64,000 nt of DNA from Sanguinoderma infundibulare (taxonomy: Eukaryota > Basidiomycota > Agaricomycetes > Polyporales > Polyporaceae): the NCBI GenBank assembly GCA_032821775.1, contig JAVLRN010000003.1, positions 3,162,001 through 3,226,000 of the forward strand, given 5' to 3'. Shown here piece by piece: positions 44,734 to 58,185 of the stretch (positions are counted from its first letter, which is position 1; each line of letters opens with the position of its first letter). Below the pieces are notes generated by a model. That model searched no databases. It worked only from the letters and a program-made list of their open reading frames with translations, and was not told the DNA's origin. A program made the translations under genes and the position numbers.

Positions 44734-47700
44734 TTACTGCTCGTGTTTTAGCTCCAGCTCCGCGATCCGAGTCTTCAGTTGTCTGCAGATGGGCGACGAG
44801 CCGTCAGCGGCGCGATCTTACCGAGGGCATCCGAGGGCATGTATGGAAAGAAGGAAACAACGAACGAGTTCTCGTGCTCCGCCTTCGCCTTGCCCTGCTG
44901 CGCCTCCTTCATCTTGCTCGTCATGGCCGCCCAGGCGTCGTCATCGTCCAGGTTTGCCGCGTTGAACATGCCGTCGAGCTCCTCGTTGAAGAACTGCATC
45001 GCGCGCGTCAGCTCGCGTGTCGAGGACGAGGTACGACAAGACGACGGGAGGGTCACCTGGTAGAGCTCGTTGACCTCTTGCTGGCTGTTGGTCAGCAGCT
45101 GGTTCACGACCTCGTATTGCCGCTTCCAGTTCTGGGCCTCGAGCCCGCTCTTGTGCAGCTCGCTCGTTTTCTGGAGTCCGGCGTCATGTCAAAAACGTGC
45201 CGACGACTAGACCACAGTTAACTATTAAATTCAACGTGAACTCACCTGGCGCAAGAGCTGAACGAGCACCCGGATCTCAGAAGTGACCGACTCCTGGTTC
45301 TTCAGAGCATGCTCCAGCTGTTGCTCCGCCTCCTCCGCCAAGCTGTCAACGGTACGCATCGCGTCTTCGCCGACCACACTCCGCGGGCTGCCACCGTCGC
45401 TTGCGACAGACGAGGCCGACGACGAGGTGTGGAACGCTGTTTGGACGTGCACGCGTGGACGGCTCAGTCCGCTGCTGTCCCCATTCCGCTTCCCGATGGC
45501 GTGCATCATCTCCGCAAGCCGCGCCTCGGCTTCCTTCGTCTGCAAAACAGCGTTGAATCATCCTGGAGCAGGGAATGCAAAGTATATGTGCGTACCAAAG
45601 CAGGCGGGACGCGCTGCGGGGTGCGCTTGACGGGCGAACCCGTCGGCTTCGCTTCCCAGGTCGCCGCAGTCGCACGGACGGGAGTGGACGAGTTCGCCTT
45701 CTGCGTCTCGAGCCTGATCCTCTTGACCGCGCGGTGCGAGTTCTCGATCTGCAACGCAAATCCATGTTCAACCTCGGCTCGCATAACAGATACAAAGCGC
45801 ATGCATATGCTCACATCCATCTTCGTAGCCTCCGCCGCCCGCTTCAACCGCCCCTCGGCCTCGTCTGGGTCGACATCATCACCCCCCGAAAGCGCCTTCG
45901 TCGTGCGCTGCCCCGACACCCTCCTCGTCCCCGCGTTCGAGAACGCGCTCTTTCCGATCGGCGACGGTCGGCGCGTCAGCGTCAGTGATGCCTTCTTCCC
46001 GGACCCCGGCGAACCAGAGCTCGCGCCGGTCGACAGTGCGGCCGGGGCGTTGGTGCGCACCGACGACCGCTTCTTGATCGAAAGTGGCTCGATGATGCTC
46101 GGCGGCTTAACCAGCTCCGACCCATTCAAGCTGGCATTGGCCTCTGCCTTGGCCTTTGGCGTCGTCTCAGTGTTGAGCACGCTCGTGGGCTCGAACGGCT
46201 GGCGCTTGCTCCGGGGTATGGGCGTGCGTGGGTACACCCGGTGCGTGGGCGTCGTGGGGAACGCGGCGTTGACGAGTGTCATCTCGGTGTCGGTGTCGAG
46301 TGAGGGTAGCTGGTGAGCGGCGTTTCGAGGGCTCGGGAGCGGCGAAGGGCTGCGGGGGCCCATGGGCCGACGTTCGGACGACTGGTTCGAGGAATTTCGG
46401 GAGAGCGGCCGCGAGTACGGCTCGATGGTGCTGGGGGCTGGCGAGAGTGCACGGAACGTGGATGGGGTCCCCGACCTCTGGCTCTCGTAATCGTAGTCTT
46501 GCGGAGGGTCGGGCAGGGCTCTTGAAGCCCTCGACGCCCTCGACAGTGGACGCTGCGGTAGGGGAGGATCATCTACAGCTCGCTCAGCATACCGCAAGCT
46601 CAAAATCGAGCATGGCAGTTTACCTTCGTATATCGTCTCCTCCGTTGGCTCCTCCATTGCAGTAGAATTATACTCACGCCCATGCTGGTTCTTGCTATTC
46701 CGCCGCGCCAACTCCAGCCGCATCGCCAAGTCCCGCTCCGAATCGTCCACAGGACCGTCGAACATGGGCGGCTCAGACTTCGCCCGCTTGAACCAGTCCT
46801 CGCCATAAGAACGCGACCGCGGGTGGTGAGAAAAGGGCCCAGGGCTGTCGTCATCATCATCATCCGTGTCCTCGCGCTCGCTCATGAACGGCGACTTCGC
46901 CCGCTTCACGAGCTTCTTCGCGCCCTTGGACAGCGAGCGCGACCTCGAGTTCCGGCTGCCCTTCGACATCGACGCCGAGGACTGCTCGTCGTCCATGACC
47001 GACGTAGCCGCCGTGTTCGTCGAACTGCGGGACAAGCGTGTGGAGCTGCTCCCTGAGGTGCTCGCGGTTCCGGTCAGCGTTGAGTTACGGCTGTCCGTCG
47101 TCCGCGAGCGGCGATGGCTGTTCATCGAGCCGCCGAAGAAGTCTGTCATGCTCGCCGCAGCGGAGCGAGAGCCGAAAAGGTTGCGCGAGATGACGTCTAG
47201 ACCGAAGATGGCTGCGCGGGAGCGGTTGGCGGTGGGTGTGGTAGGACGGCTGGACACCGTGTTCGTCTTGAATTTGAACAAACCATACTGGTGAACTAGA
47301 AGCGAGGGTCAGCCCTGCCGTGCGCACCAAACTGGTTGTGACGAAAGGATACACACTGGTCTGGACGATGCGCTCTGGGATGCGGCTCGTCTGCATGATG
47401 TCTTCCTCGGTCTCCTCCTCGTACGTGGACGTGACGCTGTACCTTGCAAGTTCACCTGCCATGGGCTGTACTCTGACGACGACATACGGGCCGTCGACGT
47501 CTCCAAATGGTATGGGATCTGCAACACCCTCCTGGTCGATATGCATAACAATCTTCGTCTGTGAACACGAATGGACGTAAAGATGAGTGCATGAGACACA
47601 TGAAGTCAAAACAAACATGACGTGCCTTCTTGGGCTCTTGCAAAAAGTTCATCCGCGTATAAACGTTGAAATACGCAAGCGCATTCGTAGCATATCCACC

Positions 47701-49535
47701 TCGATTCTCGACCTCGCGCTCCTCGCCCTTGAGAATGATCGACCGCTCCATCCTCGTGCGGACGCGAGCTTGAGCGGTCCACAGATGGTCGAGGAAGCGC
47801 TGCTTCTCGTTGTCGGTGCGCAACGGGTCCAAGTATACCGCCGCAGGCGGGAACACGACCGACAGCGCGCGGAACTGGCGGCCGCCCCATCGCTCAGGCT
47901 GGTCGAGGAGCGCGTTCTCGAGGAAGATGTGGAAGTCTGTGCCTCCGTTAGCTTGGCGAAAAAAGCAGGATCGTCGCAATGATTACATACCGGCTCCGCC
48001 GACATCGGTCGCGTTTACGTCGGTGACGTCCAGAACGCCCTTGCACACGAGCCCGTTCTTGCGCATGCTGGAGAGCATCCCACCCTTGACGACCTTATCG
48101 AAGTAGGGAGGATCCAGCCCCGCAAGGGTCCTGCCGCTCTTCTCCGCGGGCCGCTTGACGATCATGACCTTGTCGTCAAACAGGAAGAGCGTGCAGTGCA
48201 GCGTGCCCGCGGGCCCGCTCGACGAGATCGGTGCGTGTGGGTCTGGGCCGATGACATCCTGGACGTCGATGCAGTCGACGAACTGCCTGGAGTTGGAGAT
48301 GAGCGAGACGGGGAAGTCCTCGATCGACATCGAGAGACAGTGCATGATCGCCATGCGCTTCGTCTCCGCGTCCGTCTCGGCCTTGGCGATGACGGTCGCG
48401 TACTGGATCGCTTCCTCGAGTGGGGCGCGCTGGGGGTGGTTCATGGCCATGTGCTTGAGCATGGTGTTGAAGAGGAGGGTGTATCGGGGGATGCGCTGCC
48501 ATGGCTCGGCGATGAGCTGGTTCAGACCGAACTTGTTCCTGGAATCGAGAGCTGTGCTATACCTCACGCGCTGTCGGCACACGGGCGCAAAGTCGAAGAC
48601 GGATGGATGAGACGGGAGGGATGCGGGACGAAGGAGAGCGCAGCAGCCACAGACGGACGTACCTCGATGTACTCCGTAAACCTCGAGTTCTTCTTCTGTT
48701 CCTGCTCCAAAAGCTTCTGCACCTCCTCGTGCTTGGCGAAGTACTGCCCGTACTTCTCGAACCCCTTGAGTTTCTTGAAGTGCTTGAGCGCGACATCGCC
48801 CACTCCAGGACTCCCGTTTCCGTCGCGGTCCATCTTCTCGAGATCGGCGAGAAAGGCCTCGTTGACGGGCAGGAGGTGGTCAATGTTCCCGAATAGGGTC
48901 TTGGCCTCGTATGGGCCGATGATGGCGGTGTGCTTGTCCTTTGCATACGAGCGGAGAGGGTCGGCGTAGTCGGTCTTGAGGATGCGCATCTTCTTGACGT
49001 AGTTGCGCTCGGTCGCGATGAGTTCCTTGACGAGATCGGCGTACGCGGACGTATTCGTCATCGCTCGCCTTCGTGTAGCCTAAAGACAGTATCGGAGTAC
49101 ATATCTGCAAGGTTTGGAGGTGCTCAAACATTGAGACACTGGGGTAATGTACGTACTGCTTGGGCATCTTCGTTAGCTTGAGTTGGTGAGGTTTGTATTG
49201 GCTCTGACACCATATCCACGCCCTCGCCGAGAGACGCAATGAGATCTTGAACATCTACATACCAGGGGCGACGTTAGACATCACAATGAGAGTGTCCACG
49301 CACAAAACAAATGCGTCTTCCCGTGGGACAAGTCCATAGTGTCCTAGAAGCATCCGATGATAACTCGGCACGCACCTTGGGGAAGCTCGCGTCCATTCTC
49401 CGTCCCTTCTACTACGACTCCGCAGAAGAACACGCGTCTGGTTACGCTGGACTGTATGGACCTCGGTTTGGGCCTGGGCACGTGTTCGTCCTCGCGGGCA
49501 AGCGGCACCTTTCTTGGAGTCTGAGAGAGCGCCAT
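44734..49535 (-). CDS. Bud3-like Rho guanine nucleotide exchange factor (DH-PH, coiled-coil C terminus)
   Basis: Reverse-strand multi-exon gene. Exon 1 starts at 49535 (MALSQTPRKVPLAREDEHV) and exon 2 gives DVQDLIASLGEGVDMV. The DH domain follows: YADLVKELIATERNYVKKMR, then FKKLKGFEKYGQYFAKHEEV, and KFGLNQLIAEPWQRIPRYTL, the conserved H8 helix. A PH-like part (LHCTLFLFDDKVMIVKRP) comes next. The long middle exon encodes a Ser-rich disordered region with basic patches (KGAKKLVKRAKSPFMSERED). The C terminus is a coiled coil (QLKTRIAELELKHEQ, stop TAA 44734-44736). Proteins of this layout act on Cdc42/Rho in polarity and septation. The last intron uses the weak donor GTTCGT. The Bud3 label is by architecture. 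Confidence 0.82.
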
Positions 49536-49847
49536 GTCGGCGGGACCGAGCTGGGCACGGGGCGAAGGGAAGCGAGACGTAAACAGGCGGCAGAAGGAGA
49601 AGATAAATAGCAGTCGGGGACGGCGAGGCGGATGTACAGAGAAAGCACTGGGGCCTGGGCGCAGGGCGGATATCAACACTCCCTGCCATGCTCCCTTCCG
49701 CTTTTAGCCTCGGTCGCTAGTCGCGTCTCTGCCGTCACGTGGCCGCGTCGGGCGACTCGCACAAAGGAACTCAGCACTGGACACTCAGGAGCACACAGCA
49801 GACAACGCAGGGACAAGAGAGCTTTGTTACATGCAACTCCTCAACTT

Positions 49848-52372
49848 TTAACTCACCGAGGCCAACGTGCCTGGCCCGCTGCTCGACCCCGCCTGCGGCT
49901 CCTCCTCCATCTCGACGTCATCAACATCGTTCACCGCCTCCGCGCTCAGGTACTTGCTCTTCTTCTTCCGGCTCGACGACGACGGCGGTGGCGACTGTGC
50001 CTTCTTTGTCTTCAATATCTCCATGATCTCTGCGAGGCACAACATCAGCTAATACCCAGCAGCGTAAACCTCCGATGACGTGACTCGCCCGCATGCGACA
50101 TCTCCTCGAAGCCCTTGATGCTCCGTTTCATTGTTAGCCAGCGTCTCTGCAACGAGTGCGCGCTCCAGATGTTCCAGTTCTCGTCCGGAAGCAGCTTCCA
50201 GTCGATCTCCGTGTCGTCTCGTACGTTCATTGAATCAACCCTGCTCACTACTTCAGCAGACGACTCGCGATCCCTTCGCCAAACACGCACTTGTGCACAA
50301 GAATATACGCGTCCATCGCACTCCATCGCGGTCTTTCCCCCGTATTCTTCAGCTGTGGAGCCAAAGAGTCCGTCCTACCGATAAGGTTGTCAGTGGCACT
50401 TTAAACTACCGACAGCGATGTTATGCACCATTTTATTCTGCATTGTTGTCGACCGCGCTTGCCACCCATCCGTTGGCTCACGACGCCCCAGAAAATGTCG
50501 TTGTCCACGTCTTTGCCCTGGCTGACCGTCATCTCCGTCACGATCCTTGTCAGCTCTTCTTCCTCTTCCTTCGACCATGCTCCTGCGGAAACGGTTCAGT
50601 CGGGCATAATGACTGCTTAGAATTCGCCCTATCTACGCACCGGTGTGCCGGACGTCGCGGTCCTGCAGATGGTTTCGGTATCGATCACGACAGTCCGCCG
50701 CCGTCCGCTGCACAACGTCGCTGATCTTTTCCCATTGTTGACCAAGGTCTCGGACGGACTGGAGCAGTAACTCATCCTCGGTTTTCGTCCAGGTGCCTTT
50801 GCCCGCATACGGATGCCTCATCCGCCTCACATGATGGTAGACCGCGATGATAGGACGCAACTGCAAGGAAGACGCTAAAGTCGTCCGTCAAGACTCCCGT
50901 ACCTTCGCCAAGGTCAAAATGACGCACTGATCTCCGACCAAAACGTCTCATGCCCCTTCTCCTTCCCAACCTTGTTCGAGAAGATGATCTGGTCCAACTC
51001 GACCTCAGAGAGGCCCTTCGTCTGCAACACGACCGCGTCAGTCGTCGTATTGCGGCACCTCCACCGCATATACTCACGACGCGGTACCGCTCTATCGCCT
51101 CAGCAATCTGCCCATCCTCCGTCGCAGAGAACTTGCCCTTCTTGTACACCAGACCTTCGCGCCACAATTTCAGCATCCACGTCTGAGCGCATATCTCACA
51201 TACCGACGGAGCAAAACACAAGACCGACCTTCCGTCCTGACGAGTTCCGCGAGCTTCGACGCGTTCATCCACACGTTCGCGAGCATATGCGCATGGTCCG
51301 GATTATCCGGCTGTGGCGGCGCCGCCTCCGCACTCCCGCTCCCAGCTTGCCCGCCCCTCCCTTTCTTCTGCTTCGGCGGCCGGCCCAAAATTGCCTCCGA
51401 CCCTACCGGCTGCTGCTGCACGGACGGCGGGGGCGGGGGCGGCTGGACGAACATCGGCGGCGCGTTCAGGTGGATGTTCGCAGCGGCGGCCGCCTCGCCC
51501 AGCGTCTTGAGCACCGTCACGACTTTCGAGATGTCGAATTCCTGCAGGCTTCTCAGCAGCTCTTCGCTCGACGCGATGTTCAGGTCGGGGCCGAGGATGC
51601 CCGTCATGTCCGGGAACGGCGCCCCAGGGAACGGCTGCCCGTGCGGCGGCGGCGGATGCGCCTGAGGGTGGTGGGGGTGAGGACCTGGTGGAGGACCGTG
51701 GTAGACATACGGGTCGAATTCTGGGGGCGGGTACGCCATGTACTGTTGCATTGCCTGGTCGAAAGACTGCCCACCCTGAAGCTGCTGCCCGGCGGTCGCC
51801 GAGGCGGCCGCGACGACGGCGGAAAGGAAGTCCGCAGAAGACGTCGCGAGGTCCATCGGAGCCCCGCTCTGCATCGCGGTGTGGGGGTGGGCTGGACCCG
51901 GAGCGGGTGCGGCCGCGACTGGGACGACTTCATGGATGGCCTGGGGAAGAGGGGCCACCGAGACGGCCTGGGGGTGGTCGTCGTGCGCACGCTCCTTGCC
52001 TTTGCTCTTCTTCTTCTTCCTCGCAGACGCGCCGTCCGCGCTCGATCCTCCACCGGGTCCCGTCCCAGGAGTGGGCTCGTTACTCGAGCTCGAAGTCGCC
52101 GAAGTCGTCTCGCTCGCGCTCGCGCCTAGGTGATCCGCACTCCCACTCGCATTGGCGTCTTCATGCGTTTTCGACTTTTTCTTCTTCTTCACATGTCCAT
52201 TCCCCTGCTCCACCTCATCCCCATCGTCCCTCTGGCGTTTCGACTTCTTCGCCTTGCCGGTGGCGACGGCAGCGGCAGCGTCGTTCGCGTCGCCGACGGC
52301 CTGCTGAAGGGCCCGTTGGATGTCGTCGGACAAAGCGGTCACCAGGGCTGAGGCAGAGGAGGCGGAGGCCAT
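49848..52372 (-). CDS. Reb1-like Myb DNA-binding protein
   Basis: Reverse-strand multi-exon gene from ATG 52372 to stop at 49848-49850. The N-terminal half is disordered with basic Lys runs (GHVKKKKKSKTHEDANASG) and Pro/His-rich stretches. A charged helical module includes KKGKFSATEDGQIAEAIERY and SEVELDQIIFSNKVGKE. Two Myb/SANT repeats follow: GTWTKTEDELLLQSVRDLGQ with WEKISDVVQRTAADCRDRYR, and AWSKEEEEELTRIVTEM with FWGVVSQRMGGKRGRQQCR joined over an intron to IKWTDSL. A further Trp-rich unit reads WKLLPDENWNIWSAHSLQRR. This order is that of Reb1/DMTF1/TTF1 proteins, which bind DNA at rDNA terminators and promoters. The C-terminal tail is acidic. Targets are inferred only. Confidence 0.84.
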
Positions 52373-52692
52373 GGAATCGTCAGTGCCGCGTATAGAGTGG
52401 TGCGCGTGCTGCGATTGTTTAGGGTGGGTCGGGAGACAGATGAGGGGAGGCAAGTTCGCGTCAAGCGCCCAATCTCCCTCATTGGGAAGGCGGTGGCTGA
52501 GATAAGGTTTCGGCCCCGACGGTACCGCAATCGGCCCGACATTACACGGACTTGGAATTTGTCAACTTCAAGTTCTCACTGACTGACGATTGCTCCTCTC
52601 AAACGTACATTCATATAATCTATCCCATCCACAGCTGAGTATGCAATGCATATATTCAAACCCAGTCAAAGTCGCAAAACCCTCTATCTCCT

Positions 52693-55204
52693 TTACACTG
52701 ACTCCCCGAAGAAGTCGCGCACCACCTCCCCGAGGATCTTAACAGCTTTCTTGAAGTCTTCTTCCTGTAACCCAGGAAAGACGTGAGCATATTGCCAAGA
52801 CATATCTTTTCTATGCAACACTCACTGAAGCATAGCTAAAGCTAATCCGGAAGTGCCCTTCGACGGGGGTCACTTGCTCCTCGTCATACGCAAAGAACGA
52901 ACCAGGCCCGACAAGGACGCCAGCCTCGGCGAGCTTCGTCCACAGCCTAACCTCGATCGTCTCTTCGTCTCCCTTCTTGAACCCCGGCACGTTCTCCAGG
53001 TGCAGCTTCAGCCACACGAACATCCCCGCCGACGGCGGCACGAGGCTGAACAACGGTTTACCCCCGCTGGCAAACAGCGCCGCCTTCTCCGACATGGCGT
53101 CGCCGCGCTTGGGCTTCGCGGACGCGGTGTAGACGGCGCTGCCCCTCCACGAGCCGGCCGTGCCGACGGACACCCGCATCTCGAACTCGTCCTGGAGCGC
53201 ATCGATGAACGCGTCGCGGCGGGACGAGTACTGTGCCGCCAAGCCTGATCGGCAGAACGACCAAACGCAAGCACATGCGTATGTGCAACACAGCCAGACC
53301 CAGAACGCAGATGCGCATGATCAGCGGGACCGAAGCGGGCGCAGGGCTGACGCTCACCCTGGAGCCATCTCGCGTAGCCATCGAACGTCCATGCGGTCAG
53401 GAGTTGCGTGATGAGAGACTGCGCGAGCCCGGCCATCAGTTAGCCTTCTCCCCTCGTGAACGTTTGAACCACGGCGTGTCCCACACAGAGGGCCCGCCGC
53501 GGGGTATGGGGTATGGGGATGGCGAGGGCGACGCACCTGACCGAAGCCGCATGGGGCCTGGGTGGACGTCTCGCCGATGCGCTCGAGCCGTTCCGCGAAG
53601 CGAGGGTTGCAGGTGAAGAAGCCTAGGCGGGCCCCGGGCGCGATAGTCTGCAGGAGCGCGCGGGCTAGCGTGAGTTCGATTTCGGGCAGATGGCGTGCGC
53701 CGCTGCGATAGGCACACCTTCGAGAACGTGTCGAGGCGGATGACCCGTCCCTGGTAGTCGACCCTGATCCGGGCCCACGTGAGCACGGAAAGACGAAGAT
53801 GCCGACGGAATAGATGCCTACTTGACAAAGCTCGGCACCAGACTGGCGAGCCAGGCCGCGGGGTCGGCGTACGCTGCGTGAGGAGCACGGCCGGTCTTGG
53901 GAGTGAATTGGCCCATCTGGAGGAAGTAGTAGGGGTCATCCTCGACGATGATGACGTCTGTTGTCAAATAGAGCGTGCCCCACGGTCAGTTACAAGCTCC
54001 GAGTCGAATATATCTGGAAGGAAAGCTAACCGAACTCGACGCAGACATCGTAGATCGCCTTCTTTCTCTCAAGGCCCATAGTCTAAGGTAAATTGAGGCT
54101 AATGAGCAACGTCCTAATAGCACCCGGCTTGGAAACGAATAACTCCTTACCACGCCCGTTGGGTTCTGGCCCACGGGGACCGTGTACATGACATGGGGGC
54201 TTCAGCAAACCGATCAGCGAAGCGCAATCAAGGGATCCATAAAGGACGGATCAGAACAAACTGCGTACCGCTTCGCTCCTCGTGCAGCCTCGTCCCATTC
54301 AATTAACACCTTCCGAAGCTCGTCGGGACGCATGCCTTGATCGTCCATGGGCACGCCGACCGGGTGTAGGCGGTAAGGAAGACTGCCCGCGAGGGCCGAA
54401 GGATAGGTCCAGTCCTCGGTGATGAAGGCTTCTCCCGGGTTGCACAGCAAGTTGACGCACCTCCCCCATCTATGAAGCCCGAGATGAGCACCCTGCCGTA
54501 TAAATGACCTCGCCGGCGAATGGGCCACAAAGAGAAAAGGGAACTGCCGAGTACTGACCCGTCCGTGTTGCCAGTGTCCACGAGTGTCGTCCAGTCCGAA
54601 CACGCAGGCTGGTAAACTCTTTCGACAAACTCGGTGATGAACTTCTTGAGCTGGGGCAGGCCCTGTGCTGTCCCATACTGGAGGGCCTGGCGGAGGTTGA
54701 CGTCTCCAGGGTTGACCGGGTATTTCGGAATGGTGACTGGGGTCGTTTTCTCCTTGCGAGTGGCTCCGAAGAGCTTCCAAAACCAGGAAACCGGTTCTTC
54801 GAAGTGGTCGCTTGAGGTCGAGAACGACTCGGGTCTGAGCACTGTTGCAACAAGGTCAGTTGGGTTCGTCACTTGACGGCAAATGGACTGATAGAACAGA
54901 TTCAAAGGACCTATGTGACACTCACCGTCGCCAGAAATGGAAGCGAACGGAAAGTAAGCCTCGTTCGGCGTCCCTGCAAGGTGTGGCGATGAATACTACG
55001 CCTCGACAGTATGCATGACATCGGGAACCATCGTCCACTTTGCATCGGTGGGCGCGTACCTCCTGACAACGAAATTATGCCTGGGCGACCGAAGTACTTG
55101 GCCAACCCTTTGAGCGGCGACAATACACGTGCGCGCGAGACATCGGAGAGGTGGTGGGCCAAATCAATGGCCTTGGACGTCGACTGCTTCTCCTCGTATG
55201 GCAT
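52693..55204 (-). CDS. PLP-dependent aminotransferase, aromatic/2-aminoadipate type (ARO8-like)
   Basis: Reverse-strand multi-exon gene of roughly 520-540 residues, start 55204 (MPYEEKQSTSKAIDLAHHLS), stop TAA 52693-52695. Class I/II aminotransferase landmarks in order: GIISLSGGTPNEAYFPF, then YGTAQGLPQLKKFITEF, FITEDWTYPSALAG, YTVPVGQNPTGV, IYDVCVEFDVIIVEDDPYYF and, with the PLP lysine, IRLDTFSKTIAPGARLGFF. The C-terminal part has GHFRISFSYASEEDFKKAV. These enzymes swap amino groups between aromatic amino acids or 2-aminoadipate and 2-oxoacids in the cytosol. The long insertion with VSWFWKLFGATRKEKTTPV is usual in fungal Aro8 proteins. Substrate range is inferred. Confidence 0.9.
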
Positions 55205-57411
55205 GTTCCTCCTAGATGACTGTGACAGTACTGGTCCTGGGCGGTCGTGGTCGAGTGCAAAAAAGCAACGACTAGCGAGTTGTTCGATACGAGCGTAGTG
55301 TACGCAGCCCATGCCCATGAGTCAGCAACACGGGCTGCGATAAGCGGAGCCTGTTCCTGGGAATATTACACATGGAAGTGAGATGTCCTTATTTTACGCC
55401 ATACTTCCTACAAGTCAAATATACACGCCACACCCACACGAATCACTTGATAAGCACTAGGAGGGCAGTCGGTATGCTGGACATGCTCGACGACAGTTGA
55501 TTGAGTAGCACAGTAAACCATTTTGGAAGAACGCACCAAGCGAAAATAGCTGAGCATATACATGTGCCTTCCGCATTTGAACGTCCCGAACCGACGCGTC
55601 GCCGCTGGGTAAGCATTTGTGAAGGTAGTCACCCCAGCGATGTCGCTTTTGGGAGCCAAGTTCGAGAACGGAATACACGAAGTGAAGGCCTAGGGTGGCT
55701 GTACAGTCCGGACGGTGCTGAGACAGCGATCCTTATGCGGTATGTTGTCCCTTTCCAGCAGTCTTCCAGGTCGCTTATGCGATTTGAACTTTGTTTGCCG
55801 CCTACTTCGTGGAGGGCATGTACGTAAATTCATTTGGCTTGACACCCGTCGTCCGAAGCCGAGATGTTGGCGTCTCAAATATACAGAGGCAACTCACTCA
55901 GATTCTGCCCCAATGCAGACCCGTCGCGTCGAGCGGAGATGTACCAATCTAACGACGCGAACTGTTCCTCTATTGTCCAAACTGATCAGACATATTCTAG
56001 GGGAAGCGGTCGCAGTTAAGGTACAGGGAAGACTGGTGAACGGAATGTATCGAGAATAAAGATACTGCCTGACCCCAAAACAGTCAGCAAGGTCAGAGGG
56101 ATGGAGACACAGACGCACAGACCGACGACGTGCATACCGTCAAGTCCCCTACGCGGCCAGGGTGCCCGCCCTTTCATGCATAGTACACATACTTCGCGCG
56201 CTCGTTACTACGCGTCTTGCTGGGCTGCGCATACTGCTTCGCAGAAGCCTTGAGCAGATCTGCGGGGGCAATCTCTTAATCGCTGAACCCAATCTAGAGG
56301 CGTCCACGGCAACGCACCTTAAGCGAAGCGAATGTTCAACCTAACAAGAAGCGCGATGGATGCGGGTGGGCGGAGTGCGGATATACGCTGGAAGGTCGCT
56401 CGGGTTTGCGAGGGTTACGAGCACCCTGGACACAACGGTGGAGGGTCAATGAACACTGGTGCACGTACGGGACGGCCGGCATCGCAGCTGGAAGCGCAGA
56501 AGGGACATACCTGGACGCGGGGACGCGCTGGGGAAGAAGAGATGCGCCCGGACGGAAGAAAATGTCACACCAGGGCTTATAAGGTCTTGTCGGAGATTCG
56601 GATCAAGATAAAAAATCAGCAGAGCCGCTGCTAGCTCTCCAATTGGGCCTAGGATGGTCGAGCGTTTTCAGCTTTTCCAGCTGCCGCAGTCGCGACTAGT
56701 CGTGAGGAGCACGTGTGGGCGATTCTGGGAGGCGGGCAGTGTGGGCTGACAATCGGCTTGAATGAATGGGGCGCTCGGGCAGCGGGTGAGCCCTACTCAT
56801 TCTGCAATGAGGAGCTGGCATTTGAGTGCAAGGTGGCTCGATGAACAGGTACGGGGCTCCACATACCGCTTCGTATAATGGATTTTCATTACGGGCGGCG
56901 AAGACCCCTTGAAGCATGGGAAGCCCCGGGGAGAAGTCGTTCGGCTTGGCTCCCGGTGGGGGTCAACGCGGCGCAGGCCAGGCTGAGAGGCTGCAGATCT
57001 GGCAGGGAAATCTGCCATGTGTTTGCAACGCTTCCTCTGAACGCACTGGGCTGGAACGTGGACTGGATACGGGCGTCGGGGCTCGCATTGCGCGCCCCAG
57101 CGTCGGGAGGGTGCCGGCTGGACGTCGAGAACAGCGACGGCGCGTAGCTGGCGCGTAGGCAGCTTGTTAACGCACCTGCCGGATTAGGCAGGAAGGCCGG
57201 CCCTGAAGCAGCGCCGCCAATGGCCGACTCCACCTCTCCTCTGTCTTTATCGCCATCGCCCATCTCACTCGTCGCCGGTCCTATCCTTACGAAGGAGGAG
57301 GGTTGGAAAGGCTGGGTTTGTAGGAAGAGGGAAGAAGCGAGGTACGCTAAACTTGCGCATACACGAACCTCTCGGTAACCCCTGCACTAGGTACAGGAAT
57401 TTCAGGTCAGA
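55205..57411. other. Long intergenic stretch, no gene recognised
   Basis: Over 2.2 kb with only short frames on both strands. None shows conserved motifs or a convincing splice pattern. The last 200 bases hold the pyrimidine-rich promoter of the CNBP-like gene. No similarity to the DUF6533 repeat or to a recognisable transposon was noticed. Confidence 0.4.
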
Positions 57412-58185
57412 ATGGCGTATCAGTTCAGTAGGAAGGGGTGCTTCAAGTGCGGGAATTGTGCGTCACTCTGCCATTTTCTGAACGTATTCTCATGATCCAC
57501 ACCGTCTTCTGTCTCCAGTGGGGCATATCGCTGAGAACTGCTCTTCCGAGCAGCGTCTCTGCTATAACTGCCGCCAGCCTGGGCACGAGTCGGCTGGTTG
57601 CCCGTCGCCCCGCTCAGTTGCTGCGAAGCAATGCTACTCTTGTGGGGGCGTAGGCCACATCCAGGCCGAGTGCCCCAGCCTCCGGCTTCAGAATGCCGGT
57701 TCGAAGTGCTACGTGAGTCCCCCATAGTCGGCTCCGGTCCCCCGCATGTTCTGAGCATGTCCATCCATCAAGAATTGCGGTCGGTTTGGACACTTCGCGC
57801 GCTCCTGCCCTAACGGCTCTGGTGGCGCTTTCGCTTCTCGTGCGCCGCCTCCCGGACGTGGGTTGAACACGTCCACCCTTCCCCCGGTCAAGTGTTACCG
57901 TTGCGGTGGGCCCAACCATATGGCAAGGTGCGTGCGTTTATCTCAAACTCCGCCCATCAATACTCACCCTGGTGCGCAACGCAGGGACTGTCTTGCTGCT
58001 CCCGGCACCACTGTGGCCGACTCTGGCGCTCCCGTCGGCAACCCTAACAAGAACAAGACTTGCTACAAGTGTCAGCAGGAGGGCCATGTAATTCGTTGTC
58101 CACCTGTCTCTAAGGTTGAGACCCAGACTGATCGGCTCCTCAGATCGCTCGCGACTGCCCGGAGAACGCTGACTATGCCACTTGA
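57412..58185 (+). CDS. CNBP/GIS2-type zinc-knuckle nucleic-acid-binding protein
   Basis: Predicted 179 residues from exons 57412-57457, 57519-57712, 57773-57927, 57985-58087 and 58144-58185. It has six CX2CX4HX4C knuckles: CFKCGNLGHIAENC, CYNCRQPGHESAGC, CYSCGGVGHIQAEC, CYNCGRFGHFARSC, CYRCGGPNHMARDC and CYKCQQEGHIARDC. Several are completed only across introns; the last is finished by a 42-base exon ending ENADYAT. Gis2/CNBP proteins bind G-rich single-stranded nucleic acid and mRNA, and affect translation in the cytoplasm. A Gly/Arg/Pro linker lies between knuckles 4 and 5. Length fits CNBP (about 177). It is a cellular gene, not retroelement Gag: no protease or reverse transcriptase lies nearby. 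Confidence 0.93.

Noticed and set aside
50972..52129. 385-residue open frame on the plus strand
   Set aside because: Lies opposite the Reb1-like gene, whose reverse-strand frame shows Myb motifs. The plus frame is Arg-rich antisense shadow.
57412..58185. Retrotransposon Gag reading of the zinc knuckles
   Set aside because: Six knuckles in a 179-residue protein with regular introns and no protease, reverse transcriptase or LTR nearby; this is CNBP/GIS2.
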